Source: Amycolatopsis sp. CA-128772
GTDB taxonomy: Bacteria > Actinomycetota > Actinomycetes > Mycobacteriales > Pseudonocardiaceae
Length of the DNA: 64,000 bases
Assembly: GCF_002904295.1 (NCBI RefSeq)
Contig: NZ_PPHG01000027.1
Coordinates: 169,623 to 233,622 of the forward strand
Direction of reading: 5' to 3'
Positions 33,359 through 41,816 of the stretch are shown in pieces. Made by a program: the position numbers and the translations under genes. How positions within the stretch are numbered: the stretch's first letter is position 1; every line of letters starts with the position of its first letter. The notes below the pieces were generated by a model that saw nothing but the letters and a program-made list of their open reading frames with translations, was not told where the DNA came from and did no database searches.

Positions 33359-34366
33359 TCAAGTACCTGCCGGCCGCCAGGGAGGTTCCGGTAAGTCGCT
33401 GTCTGGTGCGGGTTTTTGGGCGAGGACCGCGGCGGTAAAGCTGCCGCAGACCGGCGCGTCGGTGAGTGGCCCGTCGGGATACCAGGTGAACGCTGGGACG
33501 ATTCCGGGTGGCAGCTCGACCGTGCCGTCAATCATCGTCCTGATTTCGTGGCCGGTGGCGAGACTTCCTGTGCCGGGACCGTGGAGCTGCAACGTCTCTT
33601 CGAATTCACGAGCCTGGGCAGCGAGGTCGGGGTGTTCGGGCAGCAGCAGGTGCGTCATGGCCAGGAACCCGCCGTCAGGCAGCCGTGCGAGATGGCCCTG
33701 CACGACGTGCGCGACGTCGGCACGGCTGCCGCCATGGAAGGACATCACCCCGCCTAGCAGCAACGCCACGTGGTCGTAGCAGAACGAGATCAGTCCCGGG
33801 TTTTCGCTGCCAGTATTGTAGAGAGCATCCCACATCGCAGTTGGGTCCCAGGGATCGGCGTCGACGACGTAGACGCCGTTGTCGTTGTCGGCGATCGTGC
33901 GTAGCTCGGCGAGGGTGAGTGGGTCGCGTTCGACGTAGATCACACTGGCACGGGTGGTGTTTTGAGTGCGGCTACGGTTGTTCGCCTCGCCACGGCGGAC
34001 GTGGGAGTGCAGGTCGTCGTCACCGGCGATGTGGGGCAGCCCGGCGCCGGCGACCACGATGGAGCTGACGGACTGGTGGGCGACGAGGTAGGCGGCGACG
34101 CGGTCGAGGAACGCACGCTCGGAGCGGAACACGAACCCTGCGTCGTGCACACGGGCGGTCATTCGACGGGCGGCGTCGCGTTCGTTGATGTGAGCGAACT
34201 TGACGGACGCAACGGAGCGACCATCGCTGTTTTTGGCTTCGCGGAAGGCATCGAATAGGTAAGCGAGGTTGATCCTGTCCTGGTCAACTCCGCAGGGCCG
34301 CCACCACGGCGCACGGTCAGCGGGCTGATGGCTAGTGCTGTGCGGTGTCGCTTTTGTTGATGTCAT
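33359..34366 (-). CDS. SAM-dependent methyltransferase, DUF574 (S-adenosyl methyltransferase) family
   Basis: A 335-residue protein starting MTSTKATPHSTSHQP. The family signatures are visible: RINLAYLFDAFREAKN, IVVAGAGLPH (motif I), VIYVERDPLTLAELRTI (motif II acid), VYVVDADPWDP, FCYDHVALLLGGVMSF, and HGPGTGSLATGHEIRTMIDG. Relatives are numerous in actinomycetes and mostly of unknown substrate; motif I usually reads DIGTGLPT, and the shift to GAGLPH is slightly unusual. The gene overlaps the upstream small XRE gene by ATGA and is the last gene of a long minus-strand operon. Confidence 0.88.
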   Translation of the reverse strand: MTSTKATPHSTSHQPADRAPWWRPCGVDQDRINLAYLFDAFREAKNSDGRSVASVKFAHINERDAARRMTARVHDAGFVFRSERAFLDRVAAYLVAHQSVSSIVVAGAGLPHIAGDDDLHSHVRRGEANNRSRTQNTTRASVIYVERDPLTLAELRTIADNDNGVYVVDADPWDPTAMWDALYNTGSENPGLISFCYDHVALLLGGVMSFHGGSRADVAHVVQGHLARLPDGGFLAMTHLLLPEHPDLAAQAREFEETLQLHGPGTGSLATGHEIRTMIDGTVELPPGIVPAFTWYPDGPLTDAPVCGSFTAAVLAQKPAPDSDLPEPPWRPAGT

Positions 34367-34683
34367 TGGTGTACTGGTGCCTCGGTGGAAAGCTGGATAG
34401 TTGGGTGCGCGATACTCAGGCGGCATCGATCCGCGAGGTTCGCGAGGTCTACGGCCCTGAGCCAGAAAAACGGTGCTTCGCCAGCTCGCAGCTCGTCTCC
34501 GTGCCCAGCGAGCGCGTCCGCCAGACGCAGGATCTGCCGCGCGTCCCGCAGATCCCGGTACCCGTTCTCCAAGCCCCACAGGTGTGACTTAGAGATCCGC
34601 GCCCGCCGGGCTGTCGTGCCCGCGCGCTCGCCCTGTTCCTGACGTCGGTCCCGTAACCAGCGCCCCACCGGCATTCCGTTCAC
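34363..34683 (-). CDS. Small XRE-family HTH protein
   Basis: A 106-residue protein from GTG 34683 (GGAGGACCA upstream). The helix-turn-helix reads GRWLRDRRQEQGERAGTTAR, ARISKSHLWGLENGYRDLR, and a hydrophobic helix FFWLRAVDLANLADRC follows. It is coupled by GTGA to the preceding HTH gene and by ATGA to the methyltransferase. Three HTH genes stand in a row, so they may act on different targets or form heteromers. Confidence 0.75.
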   Translation of the reverse strand: MNGMPVGRWLRDRRQEQGERAGTTARRARISKSHLWGLENGYRDLRDARQILRLADALAGHGDELRAGEAPFFWLRAVDLANLADRCRLSIAHPTIQLSTEAPVHQ

Positions 34684-35006
34684 TGGTCCTCCAGCCTGCG
34701 GAAGTCCCACACCGCGCGGATCACCAGCTCCTCGCGCGACACACCCAACCCGTCCGCGATCTTCACCGCGGTCTCCACCTGAGTCAGCGCATGCCGGCCA
34801 GTCTCCAAGGCTCCCAGCGTGCCCGCCGACAACCCGATCCGCCTGGCCGCAACCCTCAGCGGGAGGTACGCGCGTTTGCGGCGCCATCGGATCCAGCCAC
34901 CGACCATCCGCGTATCCGGCACCGGCACCGGCTCCTCCGGCCCGCCGAGGACCACCCAGTCCGCACACGCCCTCAGCACAGCCGACGACGTCGCCTTACC
35001 AGCCAC
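34680..35006 (-). CDS. Small XRE-family HTH protein
   Basis: A 108-residue protein from GTG 35006, preceded by GAGAGGGG. The HTH core is PLRVAARRIGLSAGTLGALETGRHAL followed by TQVETAVKIADGLGVSREEL, a canonical Cro/C1 arrangement (residues about 50-95). The N-terminal part (ACADWVVLGGPEEPVPVPDTR) is not typical. It overlaps the end of the upstream HTH gene by 11 bases and the next by four, inside the operon running from 36872 to 33359. Confidence 0.76.
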   Translation of the reverse strand: MAGKATSSAVLRACADWVVLGGPEEPVPVPDTRMVGGWIRWRRKRAYLPLRVAARRIGLSAGTLGALETGRHALTQVETAVKIADGLGVSREELVIRAVWDFRRLEDQ

Positions 35007-35295
35007 CGTGACCCCTCTCGAACTCCCGCAGCGCCAAGACCGCAGGCACCGCGCGGTCCACCCCGAACGCATCGGCCAACGCCGCCATATGCACCAGCGA
35101 CCACGATCGGCGATGCTCGTAGGCAATCGCGTAGATCGTGCCCACTGACACCCCGGACCGCCGCGAAAGCTCCAGATGCGACCACCCGTGAATAGCGCAC
35201 GCCCGATTTAGCCACGTTCCCAGCCGCAGGTCCGGCAGGACAGGCAGCCACACCGCCAGCGGCCGAGGCCCCGGACCGATCCGCACGTCCATCAC
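34996..35295 (-). CDS. Small XRE-family HTH protein
   Basis: A 99-residue protein from GTG 35295 (GGAGGTGCG upstream; the neighbouring ATG 35292 is possible). HTH: LGTWLNRACAIHGWSHLELS, RRSGVSVGTIYAIAYEHRRS, then LVHMAALADAFGVDRAV. It is the first of three consecutive HTH genes and overlaps both neighbours. Its divergence from the other two argues against a recent tandem duplication. Confidence 0.75.
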   Translation of the reverse strand: MMDVRIGPGPRPLAVWLPVLPDLRLGTWLNRACAIHGWSHLELSRRSGVSVGTIYAIAYEHRRSWSLVHMAALADAFGVDRAVPAVLALREFERGHGGW

Positions 35296-35751
35296 CGCAC
35301 CTCCCCTTCCCCGGCCTCATACGCCCCGGCCTCGTCCGCCTCAGTCCCGTTCGGATCGGTCTTGTAGTCTTCATTCCACTCGGGACGCTTCGTCAGCCGT
35401 TCTACACACCGCAGCTGAATCGCGTGATCGGCCAGCGTTTCCCACTTGTGATCCGGATCGGTTTCCGGCACCGACTTGAACATCCGCACGTCCCAGGCGA
35501 TGCGGCGTTGAAGCACGACCGGCCACTCGAAGGACCGCAACTGGGTCGAGCAGGCCGGCGTCGGCGAGCTGGCGTCGGGATAGCGATGGGGTCGCCTTCT
35601 CCCGCGTGGTCAGTGCTCGCGCCTTCGCCTGGTTTCCGGACCACGCGGCGAGCGCAGGGTGGAATGAGCCGCGACTTCCTTGTCGCTGCTGTAGTTCCGT
35701 GCCCGCGGCGAGGGCTGGCTCGCCGGTATCGGTCGTGGTCATCAGGATCAT
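35292..35751 (-). pseudogene. Hypothetical protein, apparently frameshifted
   Basis: From ATG 35751 the frame reads TTTDTGEPALAAGTELQQRQ and NQAKARALTTREKATPSLSR to ADAGLLDPV near 35545. A neighbouring frame then gives a convincing continuation (LRSFEWPVVLQRRIAWDVRM, FKSVPETDPDHKWETLADHA) down to the stop at 35292, which overlaps the next HTH gene start. A 1- or 2-base indel near 35540 would join them into one protein of about 150 residues. The family is unknown. If the frame is repaired this is an ordinary operon member. Confidence 0.45.
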
Positions 35752-35920
35752 CCAAGGCTTCCTGGAGCGGGTAGATGGTGTACGGGGGGTCGGGATCGCG
35801 AGTTGGCCAATGCCGCAGTCGGGCCGTGGGTGTGCGCGAGTCGAGATAGTCGTGCAGCGGGCGTGAGCGTGCGGTGCTCCACCAGTAGGTCTCGGGTTTC
35901 GCGCCGTCGGTCACTGGCAT
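35402..35920 (-). CDS. Possible small hypothetical protein
   Basis: An ATG at 35920, overlapping the stop of the upstream frame, starts MPVTDGAKPETYWWSTARSR, followed by PLHDYLDSRTPTARLRHWPT and YTIYPLQEALDDP. The first 57 residues look like real protein, while the rest of this open frame overlaps the better candidate starting at 35751 and looks like noise. The gene may really end near 35750 after an indel. Low confidence. Confidence 0.27.
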   Translation of the reverse strand: MPVTDGAKPETYWWSTARSRPLHDYLDSRTPTARLRHWPTRDPDPPYTIYPLQEALDDPDDHDRYRRASPRRGHGTTAATRKSRLIPPCARRVVRKPGEGASTDHAGEGDPIAIPTPARRRRPARPSCGPSSGRSCFNAASPGTCGCSSRCRKPIRITSGKRWPITRFSCGV

Positions 35921-36381
35921 GACGGTTCCGCGGTAGCCGCAGACTCGGTCGGAGCGCCTGGCGGCTCGGCACCGGCGTTGCCCTCGCTACATCGAGGTCT
36001 CTCGCAAGTCACAGCGGCTGAGGTGTCGCGGTAACGAGGGCGGCGGGATCGCGCGGCATTGATGGCGTCGCGGCGGGACTCCGCTGACGCGCACGCGGGT
36101 GCGAGCACACCGGTGACGTCGAACGTAGCGCCATGGACGCGGTGGATCCGCGGATAGTTGCTGGACGGCGACCGCAGAACGGTCGCACTCGGCCGACTGG
36201 CTAAGGCTGTGATCAGGACAAAGCCCCCTCGCTCCCGGCGGTGATTACGCTCCGAGACGGACGGTTGGGCCGGTCGCTTCCGCGTATTCGGCGTGGCCGT
36301 GAGAGCAGCTCCCGTCTTCTTCCGGCTGGCTCTTGGATTCGCATGCCGCTGATCGGCTTGAACCTCGGTGCAGTTCCTCAC
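35911..36381 (-). CDS. Hypothetical basic protein
   Basis: A 156-codon frame from GTG 36381, which overlaps the stop of the preceding gene (GTGA), to TGA 35911, which overlaps the next ATG. The product is rich in Arg, Ala and Ser, with VHGATFDVTGVLAPACASAE as its most structured part. No family is recognised. The position between tightly packed genes supports it, but the composition is close to that of a shadow frame. Confidence 0.38.
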   Translation of the reverse strand: MRNCTEVQADQRHANPRASRKKTGAALTATPNTRKRPAQPSVSERNHRRERGGFVLITALASRPSATVLRSPSSNYPRIHRVHGATFDVTGVLAPACASAESRRDAINAARSRRPRYRDTSAAVTCERPRCSEGNAGAEPPGAPTESAATAEPSCQ

Positions 36382-36872
36382 GTGGGGTCACCGTCCGAAC
36401 GTCCGCCGCCGTCCTCGTCGTTGGTGTCGTCGTGGTTCGCGCCGATCGGGTTGACCTCAGCGATCACCGCTGGGGACAACTCCGCCGAAAGTCGGTACAG
36501 CCGCCCGGCGGTCTGCGCGCAATCCTCGGCCAATGCCTCGATTTCCATCGCCATCGAATCGGCCCTCGTCGGGTTGCTCGCCACCTGTTCGGCCAGGCGG
36601 AGGGTGGTTCGTAACTCATCGGCCACCTCCGCCGCGACCTCCCGAGGGTCACCGGCCGACTGGTCGCGACGCGCGTAGGAGTGGATGAGGACCCGCGCTC
36701 CGGTTCCGACCAAGTAGTAGCCGACCTGCCTGTATGACGTCCAGTCATGCCGGTCACGCTCGGCATAGGCAAGCCGAATCAACGCAGTCGTGTACGCATC
36801 GGTGATCAGGCTGAGCAGTTTGATCGGCGGTGCGCCCGGCTGATCCGGCGATCGTTCGGATCCAGTCATCAA
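36378..36872 (-). CDS. Hypothetical helical protein
   Basis: A 164-residue protein (MMTGSERSPDQPGAPPIKLL). The middle is clearly helical: SLITDAYTTALIRLAYAERD, YYLVGTGARVLIHSYARRDQ and EVAAEVADELRTTLRLAEQV. The C-terminus is acidic and disordered (DDTNDEDGGGRSDGD). It is the first gene of the minus-strand operon that ends with the three XRE genes and the methyltransferase. No family is recognised. Confidence 0.63.
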   Translation of the reverse strand: MMTGSERSPDQPGAPPIKLLSLITDAYTTALIRLAYAERDRHDWTSYRQVGYYLVGTGARVLIHSYARRDQSAGDPREVAAEVADELRTTLRLAEQVASNPTRADSMAMEIEALAEDCAQTAGRLYRLSAELSPAVIAEVNPIGANHDDTNDEDGGGRSDGDPT

Positions 36873-37029
36873 ATGGTCCAGAGATGTGGTCAGCTAGTCG
36901 GCGAAGGGGAAACTGAGGGCTGCCCCCCGAGTGCAAGCGCGAAAGACTCCGCCAGCCACCTCCGGTACAGCGTCACGCAATACTTTCGCCCATTCAAAGG
37001 TCGAGCGCCGTATGTTCGGCATGTGGAGG

Positions 37030-37240
37030 CTTTCTATGAAGGTGGTGAACCGAGACGCATAGTCAACTCGTCAAGATCGTCCCGAGGTACCGTCCACAAC
37101 CCGCCCACTGAGCGTCCTTGAAGCAGCACGCGATTATCGGATCTGCCCGTCAGGTGCCAAGACAGCGAACTACGGGTAGGTAGGACGGTTCTTCACGTGG
37201 CTATTATTAAAGCGGTCCTCCTCGACGTGGGCGCGGGTGT
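37030..37240 (+). repeat. HAD leader and 5' gene fragment, repeat copy 2
   Basis: The plus strand carries CCGAGACGCATAGTCAA and CGAGGTACCGTCCACAAC (about 37049-37100), identical to blocks upstream of the HAD gene at 31657. It then has TTCTTCACGTGGCTATTATT and a short frame VAIIKAVLLDVGAG, which matches the HAD start VARIDAVFFDVGEIL. After about 37240 the similarity ends and the ImuA-like gene begins. It is therefore a remnant of a paralogous HAD gene with its leader. Confidence 0.55.
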
Positions 37241-37274
37241 CTTTGGTGCGTGTTCGTGGTGCTGGAGGTGCGTG

Positions 37275-37973
37275 GTGGCGGTACCGGAAGCGGTGGCCGG
37301 GCTCGCGGCGATGCCTGGCGTCCGCACGGCCGCGCAGCTCGGCGAGCCGACCGTTGACACGTCGACGTCCGCTGGTTCGTTGCCGGTGGCGGCGGCCCTC
37401 GCCGGGCTGTTTCCGGGTGGCTTGCGGCCCGGCAGCGCGGTGTCGGTCGGCGGCTCGATCGCCCTGGTTTTGGCCTTGCTGGCCGAAGCGACGCAGGAAG
37501 GATCGTGGGCGGCGATCACCGGTATGCCCGAGGTCGGCGTGGTGGCGGCAGCCGCGCTGGGCGTCGAGCTCGACCGGCTCGCCCTCGTACCCAGTCCCGG
37601 GGCGGAGCTGGTCGCCGTCGTGTCGGCGTTGATCGATGGTTTCGACCTGGTCGTCCTCGGTCCGGCTGCCGTCCGCGGGGTACAGCCGCAGTTGGCGCGC
37701 CGGCTTGCCGGCCAGCTCCGCAACCGAGGCGCGGTGTTGGTGGCTGCCGGTCCCTGGCCCGGCGCTGACCTCGAACTGCATGTGTCGAAACGTCGGTGGC
37801 GCGGTCTGACGGACGGCGGCTTCGGTCATCTGGAGTTCTGTGACGTCGTGGCGACCGGCCGCGGCGCTGCGGTTCGCTCGCGTAGCGTCGAGCTGCGGCT
37901 TCCCGGCCCCGGGGATGCGGTCGCCGCCGTGGAGGCATCCGCTGGCCGGGCGCTGACCGAGGTCGCCGGATGA
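37275..37973 (+). CDS. ImuA-like / RecA-like accessory protein
   Basis: A 232-residue protein from GTG 37275 with GGAGG six bases upstream. It has the look of actinobacterial ImuA'-type RecA-fold proteins: GSLPVAAALAGLFPGGLRPG, SAVSVGGSIALVLALLAEAT (degenerate Walker A), GSWAAITGMPEVGVVAAAAL, RLALVPSPGAELVAVVSALI and DLVVLGPAAVRGVQPQLARR. Normally ImuB, a polymerase-like partner, and DnaE2 follow in the mutagenesis cassette. Here a gene fragment and an acetyltransferase-like gene follow instead, so the cassette appears broken or repurposed. Confidence 0.65.
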   Translation: MAVPEAVAGLAAMPGVRTAAQLGEPTVDTSTSAGSLPVAAALAGLFPGGLRPGSAVSVGGSIALVLALLAEATQEGSWAAITGMPEVGVVAAAALGVELDRLALVPSPGAELVAVVSALIDGFDLVVLGPAAVRGVQPQLARRLAGQLRNRGAVLVAAGPWPGADLELHVSKRRWRGLTDGGFGHLEFCDVVATGRGAAVRSRSVELRLPGPGDAVAAVEASAGRALTEVAG

Positions 37974-38028
37974 TCCGCACGTCGAAGCGGCCGCAGTCGA
38001 ACCGGTCGGGACTCCCGCGAGGTGCTCG

Positions 38029-38610
38029 GTGATCGACCAGGCCGGCGGCGTCGTTCGGTCTGGTGCGCGCGGCGAGGTCGGCGAGCTGATCCCGGTCCGC
38101 CCGGCGACAGCAAGCTCGTCGTGTGCCTCCGTGGCCACCGGCTCGATCTGGATCTCTACGGCAAGCTCAGGCCCTACAGCCACCGCTACCGACTGCAAGC
38201 CCGCAGCTCGGCGCCTTGCCGAGTGGGCCTACCTCGACGTCACGGTCCAGCACGCGCCCGGCACGGAACCGGGTGATGGGCTCGTTTTGGTCGTCTGTCC
38301 GCCGACCGCGGGAACGCTGGCCGGTCGGATCGAACTTCGACTCGACGGCACCGCGGTCGGCGCGGTGACCGCGAGTCCGTGCGCAAGTTGCCGGACGGCC
38401 ACCCTCGACTACGTCCACGTTGCCGCCGACTACCGGCGCCTCGGCTTCGGCCGCACGCTGGTCGCGGCCGCCGTGGCTCGTGCCCCGTCCTACCGGTGGA
38501 CGGCACCGCTGCCGGACGGCCCGGTGGCGCAGTCGTTCCGTGCCCGGATCGCCATGCGCCGCCCTGGTCAGCGCTGCGTCCACGCCGGCGCGGTCGATCT
38601 CACGCGGTGA
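38029..38610 (+). CDS. GNAT-like acetyltransferase, N-terminal frame uncertain
   Basis: A 193-codon frame. The C-terminal part resembles a GNAT acyl-CoA site: TLDYVHVAADYRRLGFGRTL, with the loop R-R-L-G-F-G-R-T in place of Q/RxxGxG/A, then VAAAVARAPSYRWTAPLPDG. In the middle (about 38110-38200) this frame is Ser/Thr-rich noise while another frame reads KLVVCLRGHRLDLDLYGKLR, so two compensating indels may exist. It could modify a small molecule or protein; the target is unknown. Confidence 0.42.
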   Translation: MIDQAGGVVRSGARGEVGELIPVRPATASSSCASVATGSIWISTASSGPTATATDCKPAARRLAEWAYLDVTVQHAPGTEPGDGLVLVVCPPTAGTLAGRIELRLDGTAVGAVTASPCASCRTATLDYVHVAADYRRLGFGRTLVAAAVARAPSYRWTAPLPDGPVAQSFRARIAMRRPGQRCVHAGAVDLTR

Positions 38611-38730
38611 GGGCCAGGGAACAAGTGGGACGCGGTCGTCGAGGAGTGCCCGCAGGAGGTCGGGCAGCTGCGCAGGCAGAAGCTTGTCGCGGCAGGTCGA
38701 GACCGCGGCGGCTGGCCACCAGCGGCGCTC

Positions 38731-39351
38731 GAGGTGGTGGACTCGGTGCTGCGGGCTAACGCGGACCGGCTGGCCACCCTGGAAGGTCGGGCGGCCGTCC
38801 TGCGCGAGACGGCTCGTCAGGCGGTGCTGTGCAACTTCGAGGAAATGATCACCGCTAAGGGCTGGACCTTCTACTTTGCGCTGGCGAGCACGATCGACTA
38901 CGTCCGCGATCCCGAGGCTCGTGCCAGGATCGCCGCGGCGCTGGAGGAATGCGAGGCGACCCGGATACGAGGCCTGGTCGACTTCTACCGGAAACTGGCC
39001 GACATTCTCGGGTTGCGACTGCGTGCCGGCTATCGGTTCGAACACCTGGCGCTGGCCGGCGGGGCATTGCTGCAGGCACTGCTGCTGCGCTTGACCGTGG
39101 CCAGGAACAGTCCCCACGACCAGTCCGTGTCTGCCGTCGACTGCATCTGGACCGCCCACCGGCTGATCACCGAGCCGCTGCCGGGTCCGGGACTCGACAC
39201 CCCGGTCGCCGACTGGTCGTTCGCCGCGAGCACCTACTTCGCCCTGTTCGAGGCCGTCCTCGAACTGGACCCCGACGCCACACCATCCGGGCTGCCGGCA
39301 AAGAAGCTGTCACCGGCCGCGAACGAGCAGACAGGGCTTGGTCAGGGCTGA
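38731..39351 (+). CDS. TetR-type C-terminal domain protein, probably truncated
   Basis: About 206 residues from GTG 38731/38734. It is almost all helix: SVLRANADRLATLEGRAAVL, QAVLCNFEEMITAKGWTFYF, DPEARARIAAALEECEATRI and YRFEHLALAGGALLQALLLR. The pattern resembles the ligand-binding part of TetR regulators. The frame stays open back to 38611, but no DNA-binding HTH is visible, so the N-terminus is lost or the family is different. The downstream 250 bases hold no clear gene. Confidence 0.45.
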   Translation, partial: EVVDSVLRANADRLATLEGRAAVLRETARQAVLCNFEEMITAKGWTFYFALASTIDYVRDPEARARIAAALEECEATRIRGLVDFYRKLADILGLRLRAGYRFEHLALAGGALLQALLLRLTVARNSPHDQSVSAVDCIWTAHRLITEPLPGPGLDTPVADWSFAASTYFALFEAVLELDPDATPSGLPAKKLSPAANEQTGLGQG

Positions 39352-39603
39352 CCAGCAGCGGTCCGTGGGCGGCGAGCTTGGTGAACAGGGCCTCAGCTTC
39401 GGTTCGCTGTTGGGCAGTGGCCCGTCGTGCAGCCACTTGCCGTCCGGCTCAAGACCGATGTGCGGGCGGGTGCGCCGATTAGAGCTCCTATGTCAGATAC
39501 CGACCAGGGCTCACTTTGAAACGGATGTTCCCGGTGCGCAATCGGTCGGCGTAGGTATCCAGAATGAATCCACATCGAGTAATAGCGCGCGAGCGACGCA
39601 CGC
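39352..39603. other. Short gene-poor stretch
   Basis: A minus-strand segment (about 39360-39440) reads TAQQRTEAEALFTKLAAHGP and may be a relic of a lost gene. Otherwise I see nothing supported. Confidence 0.35.
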
Positions 39604-40628
39604 TCAGGCGTCGTTGCTCAAGATGAGGGATGCGCGAGCTCCTTCATAGACTGACAAGGTGGCCAGGGGGCCGAGGGCGAAATAGTGGCTCCAGATTTCC
39701 CAGATCTCGAGCCAGTGTGGGCTTTGCATGGGAAGCCGTGTGATCGGGAGGCCGGCGGCTTCGGCTTCATGGGCGCCGATGACGGCGTGGTGCGAGCGCG
39801 GCGACTCGATGAAGGGCTGTGCGATCGTCTTGCACAGGGTGTCGATGTCGGCTGGAGTCCGGTCGGAGTGGCTAGAGATGGCTTGGCGGGCCAGGTCACC
39901 GGTGCGGGCGAGGGCTGATCGGGCGAATTGTAATGTGGTGGCGTCGATGCCCGCGAGCATGGCGGCCTGGATGGCGAAGGTGTCCGGTTGTGCGTTGACG
40001 GCTGCGATGGCGCCGTCGACTGCGACGATGAGGTCTTTGGCGGAGACGAAGCCTCGGTCGGCCACGAATATCTGCGGGTCAATGGGGCCCAGGTCAGAGG
40101 TGGCGGCCATGACGATCTCGTGTGCGGCGAGGGCGAGAACGGTGCCGGCGCTTTTGGCGGTGTCGGGAACTAGGAGGACGAATCGCGCGCTGGCTTCCTG
40201 TGCCATGCGGGCCATTCGGACGGCGACTTCGCCGTCGCCGCCCGGGGTGTGCAGCAGCAGGTGAAGGTCCTTGGTGGGATCGAGTTCCATCAACGTCTCG
40301 GCGAAATGCGTGATGGTGTCGGGCACGATCTGGTCGATCACCACAACGAGGTTGCAGTCGTGGTTGTTCTGGTAGGCCTTGATCAGGTGCTGGCGCCGAA
40401 AGCGGGGTTCGTGGCGGGCACGGTAGAGGGGCGTGACGTGCCCGGTGGTGACCCCGCTCGGTGGGTGGAGATGGGCCTGGTTGGTGGGAGGGGCCGCGTC
40501 GGTGCCGGCGTTAGCAGTCTCTTGCCCAGATTCCATGCTTCGATCGCCATTCGACGTCGCCGGGCCCAGTCTGCGGCGGCCGGCGAGATGGTTGGGGGAA
40601 TGGGGAGCACAGTGTCGTCGGACGACAT
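39604..40628 (-). CDS. ClpP/SDH-like serine peptidase (serine dehydrogenase proteinase family)
   Basis: From ATG 40536 the frame gives 310 residues: HLIKAYQNNHDCNLVVVIDQ, LHLLLHTPGGDGEVAVRMAR, then the catalytic-serine block KSAGTVLALAAHEIVMAATS, DLGPIDPQI and a C-terminal EAEAAGLPI. This is the ClpP/crotonase-like SDH_sah fold. The better start is ATG 40628 (AGGAGACCC site; DWARRRRMAIEAWNLGKRL), one frame away, so an indel near 40400-40530 is likely. Such proteases are often membrane-linked quality-control enzymes. Here it opens an unusual cluster with MazG-like, ACP and TS-like genes. Confidence 0.82.
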
Positions 40629-40793
40629 GGGCGGGTCTCCTGTCGAGGTGGGCGATCTTCCCTACCCGACAGTAATGCTCCCCGAAAAGTGCTGATTGCT
40701 GCAAACGAGTGAAGACGCGCGTTCGAGGTGACAGTTTGGTGAAGGTGGGCCGCCCTTGGGGTGGGTGGCCCACCGAACGTCATCGTGAGGTGA

Positions 40794-41642
40794 TCAGCTC
40801 GCGAGGGGCACGGCCTGATGACGGATCATGTGTCGGGTCAGTGGTCGCTCCGGGCCGTGGTGGACGCTGGTCAGGATCGATGCCTGAGAGGTCTGCTGCC
40901 GCGTCGGACCGGCGAACACCATTGTGCGCCGGATTCGGTCAGCGTGAACGGTGCCGACGCCGCCGCAGGCTCGCAATTGGCGGAACAGCCGCATGCCAGT
41001 GAGGATGGTGTCCTCCCAGTCCTGCGCGGTAGCCCAGGCGACCTCGAACGGTGCTGCGCTCGAGCGGATGTAGTCGAGGAGGGGAGCTTCGACGTAGGTG
41101 TGCCCGCGCAGGAACCCGCGGTCGCTGGCGTAGCCGAACACTAATGCTGCGATGCCCTCCTCCACGACTACGGCGCGGCCGCCGTCTTCGTTCTCGTCGA
41201 GCGTGGGATTGCTGCGGCGCTTGCGGTTCAGCAGTGCCCTGGTGACCGGTGACCAGCCCAACAGCGTGGCGTAGGAGAGGTGGAAGACGTCGTGCAGGCG
41301 GTAGAAGTCCTCGTTGCCGGCGGCGTCGGTCAGCGGGTCGCCCAGCTTGCGTCCGTCGGTGAGGACGATCGTCACGGCCCGGCCGTCGCGCGGCCGCGTG
41401 GCGGCGGTGAAATGGTAGGAGACCCGCTGAGGTAGTTCTTCGGCAATCGGATGCGGGCTCAGCAGCGGGTTGGTGCCGGGCTGAGCGACAGGCACAAGAC
41501 CGTCCGATGCCGGACCTCCCCTCTGGCGTGTTGTTGACGCACGCTGCTCGGGCGCGTGGTGCCTGATTAGGCGCGCCGCTGTGAACGGCAGGATGCTGCC
41601 GAGGCGCACGTACGGGGGATCGTAGGAGGGCGCGTGATACAT
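40794..41642 (-). CDS. MazG-like (all-alpha NTP pyrophosphohydrolase-like) protein
   Basis: A 282-residue protein starting MYHAPSYDPPYVRLGSILPF. The core reads GDPLTDAAGNEDFYRLHDVF, HLSYATLLGWSPVTRALLNR, DENEDGGRAVVVEEGIAALV and FGYASDRGFLRG. The acidic E..D and EE positions on successive helices resemble the Mg-binding helices of MazG/all-alpha NTP pyrophosphatases. If active it would hydrolyse nucleoside triphosphates, possibly unusual ones. It is separated from the SDH-like gene by 165 bases on the same strand and divergent from the ACP gene. The family call is moderate. Confidence 0.58.
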   Translation of the reverse strand: MYHAPSYDPPYVRLGSILPFTAARLIRHHAPEQRASTTRQRGGPASDGLVPVAQPGTNPLLSPHPIAEELPQRVSYHFTAATRPRDGRAVTIVLTDGRKLGDPLTDAAGNEDFYRLHDVFHLSYATLLGWSPVTRALLNRKRRSNPTLDENEDGGRAVVVEEGIAALVFGYASDRGFLRGHTYVEAPLLDYIRSSAAPFEVAWATAQDWEDTILTGMRLFRQLRACGGVGTVHADRIRRTMVFAGPTRQQTSQASILTSVHHGPERPLTRHMIRHQAVPLAS

Positions 41643-41816
41643 CGGTTCTCCAAACTGGGTGGCGTCTGGACTTGCGTGTGGACGAGACGGTGGATCCGGG
41701 CCCGGGAGCCACCGCTGCCCCTGTTGATGGCTGAGCCTACAGCAGCCTGTCTGGTTTCCCGCAGGGGCTTGCCGTAGGATGACACAAGCACCTGTTGGAT
41801 TACCTCACACGAAAGG

